Assembly: GCA_963773335.1 (NCBI GenBank)
Contig: CAVZAT010000004.1
Coordinates: 1,612,001-1,676,000, forward strand
Reading direction: 5' to 3'
Length of the DNA stretch: 64,000 nucleotides
From: UBA4742 sp963773335
Lineage (GTDB): Bacteria > Actinomycetota > Acidimicrobiia > Acidimicrobiales > Acidimicrobilacustridaceae
This document shows, piece after piece, positions 8,817 to 16,578 of this stretch. The notes under the pieces were generated by a model. It was not told the DNA's origin. It did not search any database and was given only the letters and a program-made list of their open reading frames with translations. The position numbers were made by a program, and so were the translations under genes. How positions within the stretch are numbered: the first letter of the stretch is position 1; each line of letters starts with the position of its first letter.

Positions 8817-9632
8817 TCACGAGCGGGGCGGCAGGTCGAGCCACTGCGGTTCGCGCTTGGCCGCGAAGGCGGCCGGGCCCTCGGTCTGGTCGGGATGACC
8901 CCACATGGACACCAGCTCCGCGGCCCCGGCCCGGCAGGCGTCGGTCAGGCCCATCTCGAAGGCCCCCCACAACGCCCGCTTGGTGGCGGCCATGGCCGCC
9001 GGTGAGTTGCGGGCGATGGTCTCGGCCAGCTGCTGGGCCTCGTCGCGCAGCTGGTCGGGTGGATCCACGATCTGGCTGATCATGCCCAGCTCATAGGCTC
9101 GGTCGGCTGACATGCGCTCGTAGCGGCCCACGAACGCCATCCGCATCACCGCCTCGGCCGGCATCTTGCGGATCAGTCCGATGGCCTCCAACGAGACCAC
9201 CTGGCCCACCGACACGTGCGGGTCGAAGAACTGGGCGTCGGAGGCGGCGATGACGATGTCGGCGTCGGCCACCCAGTGGAAGCCACCGCCGGCGCAGATC
9301 CCGTTGACGGCGGTGATCACCGGCTTCCACACCTGCTGGTGCCAGGAGGTGAAGTGCAGGTCGAAGTCCTCGACCGACTTGCGGTATCGCTCCATGCCCA
9401 CGCCATCCGAGGCGATCTCGGTGACGTCGACGCCGGTCTGGAAGGCGCGGCCCTCGCCGGTGTGGACGATCACCCGCACCTCGGGGTCGTCGTCGAGCAC
9501 CCGCCAGGCCACCCCGAACTCCTCGCGCATGGCCGCGCTCATGGCGTTGAGCTGGTCGGGCCGGTTGTTGATCAACCAACCCACGGGTCCGCGCCGCTCC
9601 ACGATGAGGCAGTCGAAGCTCGGATAGGTCAT
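8817..9632 (-). CDS. Enoyl-CoA hydratase/isomerase-family protein (first of a tandem pair)
   Basis: The 271-residue crotonase fold has the oxyanion-hole segment AVNGICAGGGFHW. The two positions that carry the catalytic Glu residues in classical enoyl-CoA hydratases are changed: GGG-x-E becomes GGGFHW, and the PE motif becomes DPHVSVGQV. The reaction may therefore differ (hydrolase, isomerase or other). The ATG at 9632 has GGAAGGAA upstream and overlaps the stop of the paralogous neighbour by 4 bases. That neighbour has exactly the same length and looks more than half identical, so this is a local duplication. Confidence 0.8.
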   Translation of the reverse strand: MTYPSFDCLIVERRGPVGWLINNRPDQLNAMSAAMREEFGVAWRVLDDDPEVRVIVHTGEGRAFQTGVDVTEIASDGVGMERYRKSVEDFDLHFTSWHQQVWKPVITAVNGICAGGGFHWVADADIVIAASDAQFFDPHVSVGQVVSLEAIGLIRKMPAEAVMRMAFVGRYERMSADRAYELGMISQIVDPPDQLRDEAQQLAETIARNSPAAMAATKRALWGAFEMGLTDACRAGAAELVSMWGHPDQTEGPAAFAAKREPQWLDLPPRS

Positions 9633-10444
9633 GGGGTTCCTTCCGGGAGGTCCAGCCAGGCAGCGGGACGCCGCTCGGCGAAGGCGGCCGGGCCCTCGGC
9701 CTGGTCGGGATGACCCCAGACGGCCATCATCTCTGCCGCCCCGGCTCGGCAGGCGTCGGTCAACCCGGCCTCGAACGCCCCCCACAGCGCGGCCTTGGTG
9801 GCAGCCATGGCCGCCGGCGAGTTGCGAGCGATCAGCTCGGCCAGCTCCTGGGCCCGGGGCCGGAGGTCCTCGGGCGCCTGGACCACCTCGCTGAGGATGC
9901 CGAGCTGGCGGGCGCGCTCGGCACCCAGCCGCTCGTGGCGGCCGACCAGGGCCAGGCGCATGATCGTCTCCGACGGTGACCGACGCACCAGACCGATGGT
10001 CTCGAAGGCACTGACCTGGCCGATGGACACATGGGGGTCGACGAAGGTGGCGGTGGGCGAGGCCATGACGACGTCGGCGTCGGCCACGAAGTGAAGCCCT
10101 CCCCCGGCGCACACGCCGTTGACCGCGGCGATGACCGGCTTGCGCACCTGGTTGTGCCAGGCGGTCAGGCGCAGCTCGGCGTCGCGGGTTCGGCGGGATT
10201 GCTCGCGCAGGGCGTCGCGGTCACGAGCCAGCTGGGCCACGTCGAGACCGGTCTGGAAGGCCGAGCCGTTGCCGGTGTTGACGATGACCCGAACCCCGGG
10301 GTCGGCGTCGAGCTGGCGCCAGGCCGTCTCCAGCTCGTCCAGCATGCGGGCGTCCATGGCGTTGCCCACCTCGGGTCGGTCGAAGATCAACCAGCCCACC
10401 GGGCCGGCGCGCTCCACCAGCAAGGTCTCGTAGGCGGCGCGCAC
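9629..10444 (-). CDS. Enoyl-CoA hydratase/isomerase-family protein (second of a tandem pair)
   Basis: This 271-residue paralogue of the next gene shares RAGPVGWLI, AFQTGLDVAQLA, NGVCAGGGLHFVADADVV and DPHVSIGQV. It also has His where classical hydratases carry catalytic Glu. A GTG at 10444, two bases after the acyl-CoA dehydrogenase stop, was chosen because it gives the same length as the paralogue. A 14-residue longer form would overlap the upstream gene. It probably acts on a CoA thioester in the operon's pathway, perhaps as partner or hetero-oligomer of its paralogue. Confidence 0.8.
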   Translation of the reverse strand: MRAAYETLLVERAGPVGWLIFDRPEVGNAMDARMLDELETAWRQLDADPGVRVIVNTGNGSAFQTGLDVAQLARDRDALREQSRRTRDAELRLTAWHNQVRKPVIAAVNGVCAGGGLHFVADADVVMASPTATFVDPHVSIGQVSAFETIGLVRRSPSETIMRLALVGRHERLGAERARQLGILSEVVQAPEDLRPRAQELAELIARNSPAAMAATKAALWGAFEAGLTDACRAGAAEMMAVWGHPDQAEGPAAFAERRPAAWLDLPEGTP

Positions 10445-10446
10445 GC

Positions 10447-11802
10447 TCAACTCCGGGGGATGTCGCGCCACGGCGCGCCGTGCCACGGATCGGGTTCGCG
10501 GGGCAGCCCGAGCACCCGCTCGGCCACGATGTTGCGGTTGACCTCGGTGGTGCCGCCCTCGATGGTGTTGGCTCGGCTGCGCAACATGCCCTTGACCTCA
10601 TAGGGCAGGCCGGAACCGTAGGCCTCGGGTCCTGCGGGGACCGGCGCTTCCGGGGTCTCCGAGGTCTCCGGGCCAGGGCGGCGCGCCGACCCTTCCCAGG
10701 CCAGCGCGTCGGGACCCAACAGGTCGGTGGCCAGCAGCTGGATGCGCTGGTTGAGCCCGCCCTGGTGGACCTTGCCCACCGAGCTCTCCGGACCAGGACT
10801 GCGCCCGGCCGCCAGCCCACCCCGGATGCGCTGGTTGGTCCAAGCCCGGATCCGCTCCTCGCTGACCACCCCCATGACGGCCTGGCGCACCCGGGGATCG
10901 TCCCAACCGCTGCCCGGCTGGACGCGGGCGCGGCGCCGGGCCAGCTCGATCAGCCGATAGGCACCCGATCCGCCGATGCGATCCACCCCGCCCGAGCCCG
11001 AACCCGACACCATCTGGCGTTCACCAGACAGGGTGGCGTTGGCCACCCGCCAACCGCCCCCCACCGGCCCGACCCGCTGGTCGTCGGGCACCCGGGCGCC
11101 GTCGAGGAACACCTCGTTGAAGTCGATCTCGCCGGTCAGGTGACGCAGGGGGCGGACCTCGACCCCGGGCTGGTGCAGGTCGACCAGGAAGTACGTGATC
11201 CCGTCGCGCTTGGGCGCATCCGGATCGGTCCGGGCCAGCACGACGCCGTAGTCCGAGAGGTGGGCCCAGGTGGTCCACACCTTCTGGCCGCTGAGCACCC
11301 AGGTGTCGCCGTCGCGCTCGGCCCGGGTGGCCAGCGAGGCCAGGTCGGAGCCGGCGCCCGGCTCGCTGAACAGCTGGCACCACCGTTGGGTGTTGTCCAC
11401 GATGCGGGGCAGGTAGCGCAGGCGCTGAGCTTCGGTGCCGTGAGCGAACAGGGCCGGCGCGGCCAGGTTGAGTCCCAGGGGGTTGAGCCGACCCAGGTTG
11501 TACGGGGCCAACACCACCTCTGCTGCTCGGGCCTGGGTCGGCGTCAGGTCGAGCCCGCCGTAGGCCACCGGCCAGGTGGGCACGACCAGCCCCGAGGCGG
11601 CGAAGGTCGGGTACCAGGCCTCGTACTCGGCGCGGCTGCGCACCCGGCGCAGCGCGGCGGGGCCGTCAGCCGCGACAGCCCGCCAGCTGGCCGGCACCTG
11701 GGCCTCGACCCACTCGGCCACCGCCGTCCGGATGTCGTCGAACGGGCTGTGGGCGTCCAGCGCCAGGCGCAGTCCATCGACCTCCTGGTTCACGGGCCTC
11801 AC
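10447..11802 (-). CDS. Acyl-CoA dehydrogenase
   Basis: This flavoprotein of 451 residues has the family blocks in order: N-terminal helices, the CQLFSEPGAGSDLA flavin/substrate signature near residue 125, the middle beta domain (WVLSGQKVWTTWAH) and a C-terminal helical domain ending in the IEGGTTEVNRNIVAERVLGL segment. It would introduce an alpha-beta double bond into an acyl-CoA and pass electrons to ETF. A poorly conserved Pro/Glu-rich insert (ETSETPEAPVPAGPE) precedes the last helices. GTG at 11802 follows the upstream stop by two bases; GTG at 11793 is equally possible. Confidence 0.85.
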   Translation of the reverse strand: MRPVNQEVDGLRLALDAHSPFDDIRTAVAEWVEAQVPASWRAVAADGPAALRRVRSRAEYEAWYPTFAASGLVVPTWPVAYGGLDLTPTQARAAEVVLAPYNLGRLNPLGLNLAAPALFAHGTEAQRLRYLPRIVDNTQRWCQLFSEPGAGSDLASLATRAERDGDTWVLSGQKVWTTWAHLSDYGVVLARTDPDAPKRDGITYFLVDLHQPGVEVRPLRHLTGEIDFNEVFLDGARVPDDQRVGPVGGGWRVANATLSGERQMVSGSGSGGVDRIGGSGAYRLIELARRRARVQPGSGWDDPRVRQAVMGVVSEERIRAWTNQRIRGGLAAGRSPGPESSVGKVHQGGLNQRIQLLATDLLGPDALAWEGSARRPGPETSETPEAPVPAGPEAYGSGLPYEVKGMLRSRANTIEGGTTEVNRNIVAERVLGLPREPDPWHGAPWRDIPRS

Positions 11803-11804
11803 GG

Positions 11805-12632
11805 TCAACGACCCCCGAACTCGGGCCGACGCTTCTCGCGGAACGCGGCCAGGCCTTCTCGGAAGTCGAGGCTGCGCGACGACAGCTCGAGGGCCATGGC
11901 CTCGTTCTGCAGCTGCGCCTCGAGGGTGGCCTCGGCCCCGGCGTCGAGCAGCCACTTGGTCAGGCCCAGGGCCACGGTCGGCCCCGCGGCCAGCCGACGG
12001 GCCAGCTCGTCGACCGCTGCGTCCAACTCGGCCCCGGCCACCGCGGCGTGCACCAGGCCCCAGTCGGCGGCCTCAGCCCCGCTCAGGGTGTGGCCGAGCA
12101 TGAGCAGCTGGCGGGCGCGCACGGCGCCGACCAGCCGGGGCAGGAGCCAGGTGGCGCCGCTGTCGGGCGTGAAACCGCGCTCGGTGAACGGTTCCCACAG
12201 GCGGGCGTCGCGGGCGACCACGGTGAAGTCCGAGGCCAGGGCCAGCTGGAAGCCGATGCCGGCGGCCCAGCCCTGAACCCGGCAGATGACCGGAACCTGC
12301 ACGGTGGTCAGCAGCGGGATCAGCCGGTGGGCGGTCGAGAGCACCCGCCGCTGGATGCTGCCCACCCGAGGTCGCTCGGTGGTGCCATCGGGCCCTGGCC
12401 GGTTGCGAGCCACGATGTCGGCGCCACCACAGAAGTGGTCACCGGTACCGGCCAGCACCACCGCCCGCACGGCCTCGTCGCGGCCGGCCTGGTCCAGGGC
12501 GTCGATCAACCCCGACATCATGGTGTCGTCCAGGGCGTTGCGACGCGCCGGGCGGTCCAGGGTCAGGCGCAGTACCGCGCCGTCGAGCGCCACCACCACC
12601 CCGTCGACCGACCGGTACTCGGCGTCGCTCAT
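11805..12632 (-). CDS. Enoyl-CoA hydratase/isomerase-family protein
   Basis: A 275-residue crotonase with GDHFCGGADI (first oxyanion segment) and VICRVQGWAAGIGFQLALASD (second). The second catalytic region reads FTERGFTPDSGATWLLPRL. It is not closely similar to the tandem pair downstream. The ATG start overlaps the MaoC-like stop by 4 bases. A hydratase or isomerase step on a CoA thioester is the most likely role. Confidence 0.8.
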   Translation of the reverse strand: MSDAEYRSVDGVVVALDGAVLRLTLDRPARRNALDDTMMSGLIDALDQAGRDEAVRAVVLAGTGDHFCGGADIVARNRPGPDGTTERPRVGSIQRRVLSTAHRLIPLLTTVQVPVICRVQGWAAGIGFQLALASDFTVVARDARLWEPFTERGFTPDSGATWLLPRLVGAVRARQLLMLGHTLSGAEAADWGLVHAAVAGAELDAAVDELARRLAAGPTVALGLTKWLLDAGAEATLEAQLQNEAMALELSSRSLDFREGLAAFREKRRPEFGGR

Positions 12633-13624
12633 CGGGCCGGGGACCGGACGCCGGTGCGGAAGCCCTCGGCGATGGCGTCGAGGGCCTGCTGCAGGTCGGT
12701 CGCCCCACCAGGCGGGTCGGGCAGGCGCACGGGGCCGTGCTCGCGGCTGGGCAACAGGATGGTGGCATGGCCCGGGGTGGTCTGCTCCCCCCGCTGGTTG
12801 ACGGCGGTGAGGTCGAGGTCGACCGCCGGCCGATCGCCCTCGGCCAGGTAGGTGCGGGCCACCGTGCCCGACACCCACTGGGTGTCGCCCACGTAGTTGA
12901 ACTTGCGAAACTCGCAGTCGAGCTTGTGCAGCCAGGCGTCGTCGCCCATCCAGTCCGTGCAGAGGTGGATCAGCCAGGTCTCGCGCATGCGTCCGTAGTC
13001 GAAGGTGGTGGGGTTGCCCGACCGGCGGGCGAAGTCCGGGTCCCAGTGCACCCGCTGCATGACGTCGGGGATGTTGAGCTCGTCACGGTGGAAGAACCGG
13101 GGGATGCGCCGGCGGTTCTGCGCGCCGAGCCGGAGGGGCTCGACGCCGTAGAGGCCCATGCCCATGCCGGTGTGCCAGCAGATGATGTCGGTGATGGTCA
13201 GCGGACCCTTGACCAGGGGGCCGACCGTATCGCCCACCGACACGTCCTCGAACCATCGGGGCTCGGCCCCGCGGGGTGCCTCGCGGGCGTACTGCGCCTC
13301 GATCTCGTCGATCTGCTCGTCGGTGTAGGGCGCCAGCTCGACGGGGTCCGGGCGGCTCGGACGATCGGCCCGTGCCCTGGCCTTGGACCGTTCCGTGCGG
13401 ATCATCAGCTTGTACTGGGCCGAGAGCAGGGTGCCCTGGTCGTCGCGGAAGACCTGACCGGTCCACTCGTGCACGGCCCGCTCGGCGAACTCGCTGGGCT
13501 TGTCGAGCACGCCGACCAGGGCGTTGCGACGCCACACTCGCCGACCGGGACACAGGGGTGCCCACCACTCGCGGGCGCTGGCCGAGTAGAAGGCGTGCAC
13601 GCCTCGCAACGGATCGCCCTTCAT
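12629..13624 (-). CDS. MaoC/hotdog-fold acyl-CoA dehydratase, larger C-terminal portion
   Basis: The 331-residue reading frame starts at the internal ATG of MKGDPLRGVHAFYS and carries two hotdog-like halves. The second has the hydratase segment PLTITDIICWHTGMGMG and later NPTTFDYGRMRETWLIH. The N-terminal part of the first hotdog lies in the preceding short gene in another frame. Adding one C to a run of five C at about 13643 would join them into one protein of about 431 residues, the more usual layout for two-domain MaoC-like dehydratases. The role would be hydration of an enoyl-CoA. Confidence 0.7.
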   Translation of the reverse strand: MKGDPLRGVHAFYSASAREWWAPLCPGRRVWRRNALVGVLDKPSEFAERAVHEWTGQVFRDDQGTLLSAQYKLMIRTERSKARARADRPSRPDPVELAPYTDEQIDEIEAQYAREAPRGAEPRWFEDVSVGDTVGPLVKGPLTITDIICWHTGMGMGLYGVEPLRLGAQNRRRIPRFFHRDELNIPDVMQRVHWDPDFARRSGNPTTFDYGRMRETWLIHLCTDWMGDDAWLHKLDCEFRKFNYVGDTQWVSGTVARTYLAEGDRPAVDLDLTAVNQRGEQTTPGHATILLPSREHGPVRLPDPPGGATDLQQALDAIAEGFRTGVRSPAR

Positions 13625-13923
13625 GAGGTCGCGCCGCTCGGGGGCACCTCGGTGACCTCGTCCTCGCCGATGAGGGTGTCGCCGCCGACCAGCACGGGCG
13701 AGGCGATCGGGCCCTCCCACCGGGTGCCGGCGCCGTAGGTCGGGTCGCACCAGAGCGGGTTGTCGTCGCCGTAGGCGTGGGCCACGTTGCGGAAGACGTC
13801 GAGGTTGGGCTCGAAGTAGTGGGGTGCCATGGGATGGGGTTCGGGGATGCCCACACGGGCCCGCAGGCGCTCGATGGCCGCGTCGGTGATCCCCGCCCCC
13901 GCGGTCGTCGTCTGTTCGCTCAT
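13621..13923 (-). CDS. MaoC-like dehydratase, N-terminal portion (probable frame break)
   Basis: This 100-residue frame matches the N-terminal region of two-domain MaoC dehydratases (ARVGIPEPHPMAPHYFEPN, AYGDDNPLWCDPTYGAGTRW, ASPVLVGGDTLI). It then runs out of frame just before the larger downstream frame begins. The stop overlaps the next ATG as ATGA, so a genuinely split gene is possible. The homopolymer C run at the junction makes a one-base deletion in the assembly more likely. It is the first enzyme gene after the TetR gene, overlapping it by 4 bases. Confidence 0.65.
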   Translation of the reverse strand: MSEQTTTAGAGITDAAIERLRARVGIPEPHPMAPHYFEPNLDVFRNVAHAYGDDNPLWCDPTYGAGTRWEGPIASPVLVGGDTLIGEDEVTEVPPSGATS

Positions 13924-14582
13924 CGTCGCACCGGCGGGCAGAACGCCGCCTCGATGATCTCGTGGAGCCCGTCGAGCGGCAGGCCATCGCCGCCGGCTGG
14001 GCGATCGGAGATGACCTCGGGATCCTGCGATTGGAAGGCGGCGATGAGCCCGCTGAAGAGGCGGGCCAAGGCCGGAGGGGCACCCTCGCGGAACCGGCCG
14101 CCCGCCTGGCCACGGACGAAGAGGTCGGCCTGCAGGTCCATGGCCTCGCGGAAGTTGCCGGCCACGGCCTTCTCCAGGCCGGTCTCGGCCATTGCCGGCA
14201 GCGAACGCGGCGACGAGCGCAGGATCAGGCGCCCGAAGTGGCGGTGCTGGCGGAAGAAGCCGACCTCGAAGTCGATGAGCGCGTGCAGCTGCGCCATCGG
14301 GTCGTCGCCGGAGGCCAGCACCTGGCGCAGGGCGGGCATGTACTCGTCGCCGCGGCGCACGAACACGCTGATGTAGAGGTCTTCCTTGTTCTCGAAGAAC
14401 GAGTAGACCGAGCCGACCGAGAACTCGGCCAGCTCGGCTACCTCCTTGAGGGTGGTCTCGTGGAAGCCCTTGCGCCCGAAGACCTCCTCGGCCGCGTCGA
14501 GCAGCTGGGAACGGCTCAGATCCTGATGCTGGGATCGACGCTGCTCGCGGCGACTCGCGTCAGTTGCCTTGGTGCTGGCCAT
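13920..14582 (-). CDS. TetR-family transcriptional regulator, probable operon repressor
   Basis: This 220-residue protein has an N-terminal TetR helix-turn-helix (LLDAAEEVFGRKGFHETTLKEVAELAEFSVGSVYSFFENKEDLY, residues 28-71). A C-terminal helical ligand domain follows. It is the first gene of a ten-gene overlapping minus-strand operon for acyl-CoA metabolism. The perfect palindrome TGAAC-CGGC-GTTCA lies 30 bases upstream of its start, and the same motif occurs at three other promoters here, so autorepression and control of a regulon are likely. An acyl-CoA intermediate is the expected inducer, by analogy with KstR- or FadR-type TetR proteins. Confidence 0.8.
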   Translation of the reverse strand: MASTKATDASRREQRRSQHQDLSRSQLLDAAEEVFGRKGFHETTLKEVAELAEFSVGSVYSFFENKEDLYISVFVRRGDEYMPALRQVLASGDDPMAQLHALIDFEVGFFRQHRHFGRLILRSSPRSLPAMAETGLEKAVAGNFREAMDLQADLFVRGQAGGRFREGAPPALARLFSGLIAAFQSQDPEVISDRPAGGDGLPLDGLHEIIEAAFCPPVRR

Positions 14583-14611
14583 TCGATCGACTCTAGCGCC
14601 GTTCGACCCAC

Positions 14612-14625
14612 TGAACCGGCGTTCA
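14612..14625. promoter_or_regulatory. GAAC-N4-GTTC palindromic operator, site 1
   Basis: TGAACCGGCGTTCA, a perfect inverted repeat with a 4-base centre, sits 30 bases upstream of the TetR start codon. It shares arms with sites at 17951, 24507 and 25442. The likely ligand is the adjacent TetR protein. Confidence 0.6.
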
Positions 14626-14629
14626 GCGG

Positions 14630-15729
14630 GCGGGATGGCCACGTTGAGTCGCAGCATGTCGGCCTGGGTGGGTCCGGTGTAGTTCTGGAAGCCGCCGATG
14701 ATCCCGTTGGGGACGCCGGTGTGCAGGATGGCCTGCAGGTCGGCGTGGGGCGCCGAATAGGCGGCCAGGTTGGGGAACACCCCGGGGTACAGGACGGGGA
14801 TGAGGGCAGCCAGCTCCGGACGGATGACGTACTGGTTGAAGGCCGAGTCACCGGCCGGGCTCACCGAGTTCCACAGGTCCTTCTTGGCGATGGGGATCAG
14901 GGCCTCGTTGACCAGCGGGTTGCCCAGTCGCGACACCTGCACCCACGGACCCGTGGCCGTGTTGGCCCCACCGGCGTTGCGCACCAGAGCCATCTGCCGG
15001 CTGGCCGAGGCCCACACGCCGATCACCGTGTTGGGCTAGGTGACGTCGGTGGGCGTGGTGCCGTCGACGGTCAGGTCCGAGATCGGCACCTTCAGGGCGA
15101 TGGAGTGGACGTTGTAGGACTTGAGGCCGTCCACGCCGGCGGCCGCCGCGGTGTGGCAGCAGGTGCAGGTTCTGGAAGGGTCGCAGGTCGGCCAGGTCGA
15201 ACACCGATCCCAGGTCGACGTAGAACCCGTCGAGGCGCTGACCGGCGAACACCTTCACGCGGTGGTTGTCCACCGAGTGGATGGCCTGGCTCGAGAGGTT
15301 GCCGTAGGTGGGCATCGAGCGGGGGCCCACGTTGCAGGGCGGGCAGCTGAGCTTGGGGTCGAGGACGGTCGTGCCCGACGAGGTCGTCCGGGTCAGCGAA
15401 TAGGTCTGGCGCCGGTTGAGGGTGGCGTCGTTGAGACCCTTCACCACACCGGTGTTGTAGAGGAACGTGTTGGGATCGTGCAGCGTGGTGGTGAAGCGGA
15501 ACTCGTAGACCACGTCGGCCACGCCGTCGCCGTTGTTGTCCACGTTGATCTTGTAGGACACGTCGTCGCCGAACTCGAAGAAGTTCGGACCGCCGGCCGG
15601 ATCCTGCAAGGGGACGTAGTTGGTGATGAGGGTTCTGCCGAAGCCGGCCAACCCCATGGTCGCGTGGTAGGGCGCGGTGGGTGAGTACGGCGATACCTGG
15701 GCAACGGACACCAGGCCGTTTCGAGCCAC
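14630..15729 (-). pseudogene. DUF4331-family protein remnant
   Basis: The segment TLITNYVPLQDPAGGPNFF, FEFGDDVSYKINVDNNGDG and VYEFRFTTTL is typical of DUF4331, an exported family of unknown function. The usual N-terminus (SHREAP...DNTD) is missing. Near 15150 the frame shifts into GVDGLKSYNVHSIALKVP. An in-frame TAG follows at about 15037, and the frame then continues as PNTVIGVWASASRQMAL to near the TetR operator. Loss of both ends plus a stop argues for real decay, unlike the simple one-base breaks seen elsewhere here. Confidence 0.65.
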
Positions 15730-15768
15730 GCCCGGCTGCTGGGGGGCTCCCTCTCAGCGGGCCGCCGA

Positions 15769-16506
15769 TCAGAGCTCGTCGAGGGGACGGCGATCCGAGG
15801 CCACCGGCTGGCGCCCGAGTCGCAGAGGGGCGAGGGGCGCGTCCACCAGCAAGGTGCGCGAGGTCTCGACCCGTTCGGCGGCCAACCACTCGGCCCAGGG
15901 TCGCAAGGCCCCCCCGGGACGCCAGGCCCGCTCGTAGGTCGGCCACGTGGTCCAGTCGGGCAGGGCCCAGATGGCCAGGCACTCGGACTCGTTGACCATG
16001 GCCACGTCGAACGCGCCCACACAGGTCAGGCCCAGTCCCTCGGCGGCCGGTCGGGCCATCGTGGCCAGACACTCGAGCACGGCCGGGGAACGACCGGGCC
16101 GGGACCGGAACAGCTCGTGGGCATACACCTCGCCGCGCACCCCCCGTTCGGTCAGCACCTCGATGGGATCGGTCCAGGGTTCGGGCACCACGATGCGGTC
16201 GACCCCGCCGCGGCGCAGGTCGGCGGCCACTGTCCACCACTGGGCCAACGACGGATCCTGCAGCGAGTCGTGGCGCAGCTCGTGACTGAAGTTCGACACC
16301 AGCCCGTCCCACCCGTCGAGCTCCCACAGGTTCACGACCTCGGGCCATCGACCAGTCGAGCCCACGGTGCCCCACACCCCGAAGCACAGCTGGTTGCGCT
16401 CCTCAAGTGCGACAGGACACCAGTTGGCTGTCATGTGGTGCATGTAGCGGGTGCGGTTGGGCCCGATGATGTCGATGAACTCGTGGATGTAGACCTTGCC
16501 GTTCAT
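15769..16506 (-). CDS. NIPSNAP/ABM-like dimeric alpha-beta-barrel protein
   Basis: The product has 245 residues. The start (MNGKVYIHEFIDIIGPNR, then ...WGTVGSTGRWPEVVNLWE) resembles NIPSNAP-type ferredoxin-like domains. The second half repeats a similar pattern around FRSRPGRS and ESECLAIWALPDW, so the protein probably has two such domains. The ATG at 16506 has GGAGG five bases upstream, which decides the start. It follows the leucine-binding-like gene on the same strand with a 72-base gap. The biochemical role is unknown; neighbours suggest the catabolic gene set. Confidence 0.6.
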   Translation of the reverse strand: MNGKVYIHEFIDIIGPNRTRYMHHMTANWCPVALEERNQLCFGVWGTVGSTGRWPEVVNLWELDGWDGLVSNFSHELRHDSLQDPSLAQWWTVAADLRRGGVDRIVVPEPWTDPIEVLTERGVRGEVYAHELFRSRPGRSPAVLECLATMARPAAEGLGLTCVGAFDVAMVNESECLAIWALPDWTTWPTYERAWRPGGALRPWAEWLAAERVETSRTLLVDAPLAPLRLGRQPVASDRRPLDEL

Positions 16507-16578
16507 CAGAACCTCCGGAAACTGGGCGGGGAAATTGCCGGCATCCGGACGCAAAGATGCCCAATTTGCTGGTGGTGG

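Noticed and set aside
13621..13660. Programmed frameshifting in the MaoC-like gene
   Set aside because: There is no slippery heptamer with a downstream structure, and many unrelated genes here show similar one-base breaks, so a sequence error is the simpler reading.
15030..15045. The in-frame TAG in the DUF4331 remnant as a recoded amino acid
   Set aside because: The gene also lacks both ends and has a frame break, and no other in-frame TAG with conserved downstream coding is seen in this window.
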